Assembly (NCBI RefSeq): GCF_004355185.1
Contig: NZ_CP037922.1
Span: 2,512,001-2,576,000, forward strand
Length of the DNA: 64,000 nucleotides
Origin: Hymenobacter radiodurans
GTDB lineage: Bacteria; Bacteroidota; Bacteroidia; Cytophagales; Hymenobacteraceae
Reading direction: 5' to 3'
Made by a program: the position numbers and the translations under genes. Of this stretch, positions 58,400 through 64,000 are shown piece after piece. The first letter of the stretch is position 1, and the number at the start of each line of letters is the position of its first letter. The notes beneath the pieces are model-generated. The model ran no database searches. It had not been told where the DNA came from and saw only the letters and a program-made list of their open reading frames with translations.

Positions 58400-60187
58400 T
58401 CAATCGAGTTTCAACACTGCCAGGAAGGCTTCCTGTGGAATTTCCACGGAGCCCACTGAGCGCATCCGCTTTTTGCCTTCCTTCTGCTTTTCAAGCAGCT
58501 TGCGCTTCCGGCTGATGTCGCCGCCGTAGCACTTGGCAATTACGTTTTTGCGAAGAGCTTTCACTGTTTCGCGGGCGATGATCTTCTGGCCAATACTGGC
58601 TTGGATAGCGATGTCGAACATCTGGCGCGGTAAGAGCTCCCGGAGCTTTTCACAGATGCGCTTGCCCCACTCATAGCTTTTGGAACGGTGCACAATGGCC
58701 GACAGGGCGTCGACCTTCTCACCATTGAGCATGATGTCGAGCTTTACCATGTCCGACTCGCGAAAGCCAATCAGCTCATAGTCAAGGGAAGCGTAGCCGC
58801 GGCTGATGGTTTTGAGCTTGTCGAAGAAATCGAACACGATTTCTGACAGGGGCAGTTCAAAGTTCATCTCTACCCGCTCGGAAGTCAGGTAGCTCTGGCC
58901 TTTGATAATGCCACGCTTTTCCATGCACAGAGTGATGATAGGCCCTACATAGTCAGCCGCAGTAATAATCTGCGCTTTAATGAAGGGCTCCTCAATGTGC
59001 TTGATCAGGTTCGGCTCCGGCATTTCGGAGGGCGCGTTGATGGTCAGCAACTGATCCTTGGTGCCAGTGGCGTGAAACTGAACGCTGGGCACGGTAGTAA
59101 TCACCGTCATGTTGAACTCGCGCTCCAGACGCTCCTGCACGATTTCCATGTGGAGCATACCTAGAAAGCCGCACCGGAAGCCGAAGCCCAGCGCCGCTGA
59201 GGTTTCGGGCTCCCACACCAGCGAGGCGTCGTTGAGCTGCAGCTTTTCCATGCTGGAGCGTAACTCCTCGTACTCGGTGGTATCGACGGGATAAATACCG
59301 GCAAATACCATCGGCTTTACGTCCTCGAAGCCGACAATAGCCTCTTTGGTGGGCCGCGCTACGTGGGTGATCGTGTCGCCTACTTTTACTTCCCGAGCCT
59401 CCTTGATGCCTGAAATAAGGTAGCCTACGTTGCCGGCACCCATTTCCTGGCGAGGCTCCTGGTTAAGACCCAGAATACCAATTTCATCGGCGCCGTACTC
59501 CTTGCCGGTAGCCATAAAGCGCAGCTTATCGCCCTTGCGCATGGTACCGTTCTTGATGCGGAACAGAACTTCAATGCCGCGGTATGAATTAAAAACGGAG
59601 TCGAAAATCAGGGCTTGCAGCGGGGCTTCTGGGTCGCCTTTGGGAGCCGGTATCCGCTCGCAGATGGCGTTCAGAATGGCCTCAATGCCGATACCGGATT
59701 TGCCGGAAGCCGGGATAATATCCTCCCGGTCGCAGCCGATGAGGTCCACGATCTCGTCGCTCACCTCCTCGGGCATAGAGTGAGGCAAGTCGATCTTGTT
59801 CAGCACTGGAATAATTTCCAGGTCAGCACCAATAGCCAGATACAGGTTAGAAATCGTTTGAGCCTCAATGCCTTGCGAGGAGTCGACAATGAGCAGCGCG
59901 CCTTCGCAGGCGGCAATGGAGCGACTTACTTCGTAGCTGAAATCGACGTGGCCGGGAGTATCGATCAGGTTGAGCGTGTACATTTCCCCGTTGTAGGGGT
60001 ACTGCATCTGGATGGCGTGGCTCTTGATGGTGATGCCCCGCTCCCGCTCCAGATCCATGTTGTCGAGTAGCTGAGCCTGCATGTCGCGCTTGGCCACAGT
60101 GCTGGTGAACTCCAACAGGCGGTCGGCCAGGGTGCTTTTACCGTGGTCGATGTGGGCGATGATGCAGAAATTGCGGATATGCTTCAC
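58400..60187 (-). CDS. lepA: Elongation factor 4 (LepA)
   Basis: A 595-residue translational GTPase starting at GTG 60187 ([19 protein letters not shown], the usual LepA N-terminus); a longer frame begins at 60223. G motifs: [33 protein letters not shown]. Late landmarks include [23 protein letters not shown] and the C-terminal [23 protein letters not shown]. LepA acts on ribosome biogenesis or back-translocation. Confidence 0.97.
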   Translation of the reverse strand: MKHIRNFCIIAHIDHGKSTLADRLLEFTSTVAKRDMQAQLLDNMDLERERGITIKSHAIQMQYPYNGEMYTLNLIDTPGHVDFSYEVSRSIAACEGALLIVDSSQGIEAQTISNLYLAIGADLEIIPVLNKIDLPHSMPEEVSDEIVDLIGCDREDIIPASGKSGIGIEAILNAICERIPAPKGDPEAPLQALIFDSVFNSYRGIEVLFRIKNGTMRKGDKLRFMATGKEYGADEIGILGLNQEPRQEMGAGNVGYLISGIKEAREVKVGDTITHVARPTKEAIVGFEDVKPMVFAGIYPVDTTEYEELRSSMEKLQLNDASLVWEPETSAALGFGFRCGFLGMLHMEIVQERLEREFNMTVITTVPSVQFHATGTKDQLLTINAPSEMPEPNLIKHIEEPFIKAQIITAADYVGPIITLCMEKRGIIKGQSYLTSERVEMNFELPLSEIVFDFFDKLKTISRGYASLDYELIGFRESDMVKLDIMLNGEKVDALSAIVHRSKSYEWGKRICEKLRELLPRQMFDIAIQASIGQKIIARETVKALRKNVIAKCYGGDISRKRKLLEKQKEGKKRMRSVGSVEIPQEAFLAVLKLD

Positions 60188-60495
60188 TGGCGAGGGTTTT
60201 ACAACTACAAAGGTAGGCAACAAGGGGCGGAAAAGCTATCTGAGTGATGCCGCCGCCCTTAACTGAGGCAGAGAATGCGCTGGGGGGCAAATTTTGCTTT
60301 AAGCCCAACCGTATGAGGAAATCCGGCTTCTCCGTTTCGCTAGTGCTAATCATACTGGCACGCAAGCAAAAGTCTACCCTGCTATCCTCTCATTTCATAC
60401 CCGCATCATCTCATTCTAGTTCACTAGGTATGACAAATGGCCGGAAATGCTGTTGTTGAAGTACTCAAACTAATTCTAACCTCAACACCTCTCCC
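60188..60495. other. Divergent intergenic region
   Basis: About 308 bases between lepA (minus) and the GlcG-like gene (plus). It holds one G6C word (60282-60288, followed by AAATTTTGC) and presumably both promoters. No gene or terminator seen. Confidence 0.5.
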
Positions 60496-60909
60496 ATGAG
60501 CATTACCCTCAAGCAAGCCCAACGAGCCCTCACCGCCGCCCACGAAGCAGCCGTGGCGCACAACGTGAAAATGAATATTGCCATTGTAGACAGCGGCGCC
60601 AACCTCGTGACGTTTCTGCGCATGGATGACGCCTGGCTTGGCTCCCTGGATATCTCCATTAAGAAGGCTAAAACCGCCCGTTTCTTTGATATGAATACCG
60701 GCGAAGTTGGTAAGCTTTCCCAGCCCGGCGGCCCGCTTTATAACATTGAGCACTCCAACGGTGGCCTCATTACCTTCCCCGGCGGCATCCCGATCAGGAA
60801 TAACCAAGGCGCTGTCATCGGGGCTATTGGCGTATCGGGCGACACCGTGGAGAATGACCACACCGTAGCCCAAGCTGGCGCCGACGCGGTGCAGGCCGTG
60901 AAGGAGTAA
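60496..60909 (+). CDS. GlcG/HbpS-like heme-degrading domain protein
   Basis: A 137-residue protein of the GlcG/HbpS family ([74 protein letters not shown]). HbpS members bind haem; GlcG members are linked to glycolate genes. There is no signal peptide. Terminator follows at 60932. Confidence 0.9.
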   Translation: MSITLKQAQRALTAAHEAAVAHNVKMNIAIVDSGANLVTFLRMDDAWLGSLDISIKKAKTARFFDMNTGEVGKLSQPGGPLYNIEHSNGGLITFPGGIPIRNNQGAVIGAIGVSGDTVENDHTVAQAGADAVQAVKE

Positions 60910-60931
60910 CATTCAACTCGATCTAGTAAGC

Positions 60932-60986
60932 CAGTAAAAAAGCCCCCCAGAGCATGAAATAGGTACGCTGGGGGCTTTTTTTACTG
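60932..60986. terminator. Terminator after the GlcG-like gene
   Basis: Left arm 60932-60950 (A6, C6) and right arm 60968-60986 (G5, T7) around a 17-base loop; the arms differ by one base in each run. Confidence 0.8.
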
Positions 60987-61054
60987 ATTGTTGATGAACC
61001 CACACCGGCGCAACGTTTCTGGCGCCTTTCCTCCAACCACAACCTTATCTAACT

Positions 61055-62248
61055 ATGGCAAACAATCGCGGCGTCGTGTACTTGGGGCCAGGCAAAGTAG
61101 AAGTGCAAAGCATCGACTTTCCCGAACTGAAGAACCCCAAAGGACGCAACATCACTCACGGAGTGATTCTGAAAGTAGTGTCAACCAACATTTGCGGCTC
61201 CGACCAGCACATGGTGCGCGGCCGGACCACGGCCCCCGCCGGCCTCGTGCTAGGCCACGAAATTACGGGCGAGGTTATCGAAGCCGGGGCTGACGTCGAG
61301 TTTCTAAAGAAAGGCGACTTGGTATCGGTGCCCTTCAATGTGGCGTGCGGCCGCTGTCGTACTTGTAAGGAGATGAAAACCGGTATCTGCCTGACCGTAA
61401 ACGAAGGCCGCGCCGGCGGCGCCTACGGCTACGTGGACATGGGCGGCTGGGTAGGTGGCCAGGCCGAGTACGTGATGGTGCCCTACGCTGATTTTAACCT
61501 GCTGAAGTTTCCGAATAAGGATCAGGCCATGGAGAAAATCCGTGACCTGACCATGCTGAGCGATATTTTCCCGACGGGTTTTCACGGTGCTGTGAAGGCA
61601 GGCGTCGGTCCGGGCGCTACGGTATATATAGCAGGCGCGGGGCCTGTAGGCTTGGCCGCGGCAGCTTCGGCGCAGCTCTTGGGCGCGGCCGTGGTTATCG
61701 TGGGCGACATGAACAAGGCTCGTTTAGCTCACGCCCGTTCTTTTGGTTGCGAAACCGTGGACTTAACGCTTGATGCTACCCTGACCGAGCAAATCACCCA
61801 GATTCTGGGCGTGCCGGAGATTGACTGCGCCGTTGATTGCGTGGGCTTCGAGGCCAGCGGCCACGGCACCGACTCGAAGAAGGAAGTGCCCGCCGCTGTT
61901 CTTAACTCCCTCATGGAAATCACCCGCGCGGGTGGCTCCATCGGCATTCCGGGCCTGTATGTAACCGAAGACCCCGGCGCCGAAGATAAGGCCGCCCAGA
62001 AAGGCAGTCTATCTATTCGCTTCGGCTTGGGCTGGGCCAAAAGCCACTCCTTCCACACCGGCCAAACGCCCGTAATGAGCTACAACCGCCAGCTGATGCA
62101 GGCAATTCTCTACGATAAAGTGCAGATTGCCAAAGCCGTGAACGTGGAAATTATCAGCCTCGATGACGCTCCCAAAGGCTACGCTGAGTTTGACAGTGGC
62201 GTGGCTAAGAAATTCGTCATCAACCCCCACAACATGATTCCGGCATGA
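61055..62248 (+). CDS. fdhA: Glutathione-independent formaldehyde dehydrogenase-like Zn-alcohol dehydrogenase
   Basis: A 397-residue medium-chain dehydrogenase. The catalytic zinc ligands are in NICGSDQH and GHEITGEV, the structural zinc site is CGRCRTCKEMKTGIC, and the NAD loop is AGAGPVGLAAAASAQLLGA. Length and the DMGGWVGGQAEYVMVPYADF and KSHSFHTGQTPV stretches match the FdhA type of Pseudomonas putida, which oxidises formaldehyde without glutathione. Confidence 0.9.
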   Translation: MANNRGVVYLGPGKVEVQSIDFPELKNPKGRNITHGVILKVVSTNICGSDQHMVRGRTTAPAGLVLGHEITGEVIEAGADVEFLKKGDLVSVPFNVACGRCRTCKEMKTGICLTVNEGRAGGAYGYVDMGGWVGGQAEYVMVPYADFNLLKFPNKDQAMEKIRDLTMLSDIFPTGFHGAVKAGVGPGATVYIAGAGPVGLAAAASAQLLGAAVVIVGDMNKARLAHARSFGCETVDLTLDATLTEQITQILGVPEIDCAVDCVGFEASGHGTDSKKEVPAAVLNSLMEITRAGGSIGIPGLYVTEDPGAEDKAAQKGSLSIRFGLGWAKSHSFHTGQTPVMSYNRQLMQAILYDKVQIAKAVNVEIISLDDAPKGYAEFDSGVAKKFVINPHNMIPA

Positions 62249-62291
62249 CCGCCTTTTCTATAAATACAAATACACTGTAATTAGAAGAATG

Positions 62292-62325
62292 AAAAAAGCC
62301 CCCAGGATACTCTGGGGGCTTTTTT
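62292..62325. terminator. Terminator after fdhA
   Basis: A6-G-C5-AG at 62292-62305 and CTG5-C-T6 at 62312-62325 with a 6-base loop. Confidence 0.85.
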
Positions 62326-62407
62326 GTGCTTGGGAGAATAAGTAATGCAACTATACCCTACTCCACTTCTATCTACAATGTAAATGATACTCAATTTCTA
62401 AAAGTTT

Positions 62408-63289
62408 ATGTCCTTTCCCTCTTATCCTCACCTTATTGCGTCCTTATTATTCGTGCTTGTAGCACCTTCTATTGCCTCAGCCCAAAGCGCTGCACCTAGT
62501 CGCGTGACCAACGCTGCGGGCGAACCATTACCCTACGCCTCGGTAGGCATGTTAGGTAAGCCTAACGGGACGGTGGCCGATGGCAACGGCTCGTTTTCCC
62601 TGGCGCCCTTTGCCTCCGCTGCGGCTTCCGACACAGTTGTCATCTCCTGCGTTGGGTATCTGCCTCAGCGTTTGACCGTGGCTCAGCTTGGCAATTTGGC
62701 TGAAGTGAAACTTGTGCCTCAAGCACATACGCTGGGTGAGGTGAAGGTGCGAGCCACTGACCGGAAACGTCACCGCATTGGCAACGAGGGCAACTCCAGT
62801 CTGACTGCCTACAATTTTCATCTTCGTCAGGATGAAGACCCGGTGCATAAGCCTGGGCGCGAGGTGGGCACGGTGCTGCGCGTGAAAGCCAATAGCCAAC
62901 TGGAGGACGCCAATTTTTATATTCGGCACAACCACTTCCGCGACCTGCGCTTTCGGCTCAATGTGCGCACCCTGGACGACAATGACCAACCCACAACTTC
63001 TCTGCTTACCCGCGACGTACAGTTTGGCGTAGCCGATGGCGCCACCGGCTGGCAACACATCGACCTGAAACCCTACGATGTGCAGGTGGGCAACAATCAG
63101 CGGGTAATCGTAACGCTTGAGTGGTTGCAGGGAAGGCCTGACAGCAAGCGCGACTGGTATTTACTCACCATTCCTGGCCCTATTTCACCCTTGCATCGGA
63201 GCATGTACCGGGATAAGTCGGAGGACCGCTGGACCACCATGCCCGCCAACCTGAGCTTGTATGTAACGGCCCTGAGTCCGCGAAGCTGA
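62408..63289 (+). CDS. Carboxypeptidase-like regulatory domain protein
   Basis: A 293-residue secreted protein: signal peptide (about 1-25, SIASAQ), a CRD/beta-sandwich domain (VTNAAGEPLPYASVGMLGKPNGTVADGNG) with VGYLPQRLTVAQLG, then a region of about 180 residues of unknown fold. CRD domains are common in TonB-dependent receptors and surface proteins of this phylum; there is no receptor barrel here. Confidence 0.8.
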   Translation: MSFPSYPHLIASLLFVLVAPSIASAQSAAPSRVTNAAGEPLPYASVGMLGKPNGTVADGNGSFSLAPFASAAASDTVVISCVGYLPQRLTVAQLGNLAEVKLVPQAHTLGEVKVRATDRKRHRIGNEGNSSLTAYNFHLRQDEDPVHKPGREVGTVLRVKANSQLEDANFYIRHNHFRDLRFRLNVRTLDDNDQPTTSLLTRDVQFGVADGATGWQHIDLKPYDVQVGNNQRVIVTLEWLQGRPDSKRDWYLLTIPGPISPLHRSMYRDKSEDRWTTMPANLSLYVTALSPRS

Positions 63290-63371
63290 GCGCTAACCTC
63301 GCCGGGTGGCGTGCGTAGGTATTGGGGGGCTTTTTTGGTCTCGCCTTGATATTCTAACTCTCTCCCTAGCT

Positions 63372-63725
63372 ATGAGCCTCACGCTAAATCCAACCGCCGT
63401 CGCCTTTGCCAAACATCTCATCGAGGAAGGCAAATTTAAAAACGACCAGGGCCACTGGGGCCAGCACAACCCCAATACCTCCGCCCAAAACAATTACCTC
63501 AGCAAGCATGAGATGGAAGAATACGGGCAGTGGCACTTAGGCCTCGATATGACCAAAGCTGAAGACACCAAAGGCCGTTACCACTTCCCTTACGGCGACT
63601 TTAAAACCGTGCACCGCGACGGACTGATTGCCGCCAAAGAGCGCGCCGCCCAGCAAGGCTACACCGAAATCGAAGAGGCCGCTGACAAGCTGCTACAGAT
63701 ACTAGAGGAAAAAGCAGCGAGGTAA
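63372..63725 (+). CDS. Hypothetical protein
   Basis: A 117-residue soluble protein, with KNDQGHWGQHNPNTSAQNNY and YHFPYGDFKTVHRDGLIAAKERAAQQGY. ATG 63372 is chosen; the frame upstream has no support. A G6C word with a T-run (63728-63738) follows the stop. Family not named. Confidence 0.65.
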   Translation: MSLTLNPTAVAFAKHLIEEGKFKNDQGHWGQHNPNTSAQNNYLSKHEMEEYGQWHLGLDMTKAEDTKGRYHFPYGDFKTVHRDGLIAAKERAAQQGYTEIEEAADKLLQILEEKAAR

Positions 63726-63767
63726 GCGGGGGGCTTTTTCAGGGCATATTTTGCGTACTTTTAACTT

Positions 63768-64000
63768 ATGCGTAATCCATTCGAATCCGGCGGCATACTT
63801 CTGGGGGCTCTTACTTAGAGCGCATGAGCGATGATGAGTTCTTCGACTTCTGCCAGCAGCATCCCAACCTGCGCATCGAGCGCACGGCCAATCATGAAAT
63901 CATCATTATGTCGCCTACTGGCAGCCGCTCCGGCAAACGCAACGCCCGCCTCATTTTTCAACTTGGCAAATGGTGTGAGCAGCACCAAAATCTAGGTGAA
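63768..64000 (+). CDS. Uma2 family endonuclease, frame interrupted, 3' end outside window
   Basis: From ATG 63768 the frame runs MRNPFESGGILLGALT and stops. Adding one G to the G5 run at 63803-63807 gives LLGGSYLERMSDDEFF and continues with DFCQQHPNLRIERTANHEIIIMSPTGS to the window end. That continuation is typical of Uma2-like (PD-(D/E)XK-fold) proteins abundant in some bacteria; their function is poorly known. Without repair the frame could start at ATG 63824 (MSDDEFF). Confidence 0.75.

Overview
The window looks like a chromosomal segment (about 57 % GC by eye) of an aerobic member of the Bacteroidota, most likely Hymenobacter or a close relative in the Cytophagales. The grounds are a fused CcoN-CcoO cbb3 oxidase, a PorE-like TPR/PD40/CRD/OmpA protein of type IX secretion context, LytS/LytR pairs, DUF4199, many short lipoproteins and a Bacteroidota-type -33/-7 promoter. 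No rRNA, tRNA, CRISPR array, phage gene or transposase was seen.

Layout. 1-10158: a one-direction cluster for the cbb3 terminal oxidase (copper ATPase CcoI, CcoS, a perfect FNR box, CcoNO, CcoQ, a CcoP N-terminal paralogue, CcoP, CcoG, FixH/CcoH, a TauE/SafE-like membrane protein), continued by a universal stress protein and hemF. 10263-15537: lipoprotein, convergent hemA, an L,D-transpeptidase and a second two-domain UspA with FNR-like sites nearby. 15812-19873: secreted intradiol dioxygenase, pirin-like bicupin, LytS/LytR two-component pair. 20131-24449: phosphoesterase, lipid kinase, M48 protease and a second L,D-transpeptidase. 24450-27839: an AT-rich stretch with small orphan genes. 28197-37187: ABC-F protein, beta-barrel, 3-hydroxyacyl-CoA dehydrogenase, MsrA, P-type ATPase, DapD. 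37385-45823: M14 peptidase, tricorn-like protease and a sensor kinase, all with interrupted reading frames. 46092-52984: GDPD, glycosyltransferase, FabH, DtxR-family regulator, MnmE, citrate synthase. 53071-64000: two Spy-like small secreted proteins, the PorE-like protein, QueE, FolD, LepA, GlcG-like protein, formaldehyde dehydrogenase, a CRD protein and the start of a Uma2 nuclease.

The most striking non-gene signal is a short word, GGGGGGC followed by A or T, found about 56 times by eye on both strands, in coding and non-coding DNA and in both arms of most intrinsic terminators. Independently of strand and frame it yields GGK/GGF/GGI or FAPQ/LPP peptides. Six genes are cut by frame changes, and in five of them (tricorn, M14, mnmE, glycosyltransferase, Uma2; seven sites) each change is repaired by adding exactly one G or C to a run of G or C. 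Five of the seven sites are copies of this word. Several terminators also have arms that differ by one base in the same run. The simplest reading is systematic loss of one base in G/C runs during sequencing; real slippage or phase variation is the biological alternative.
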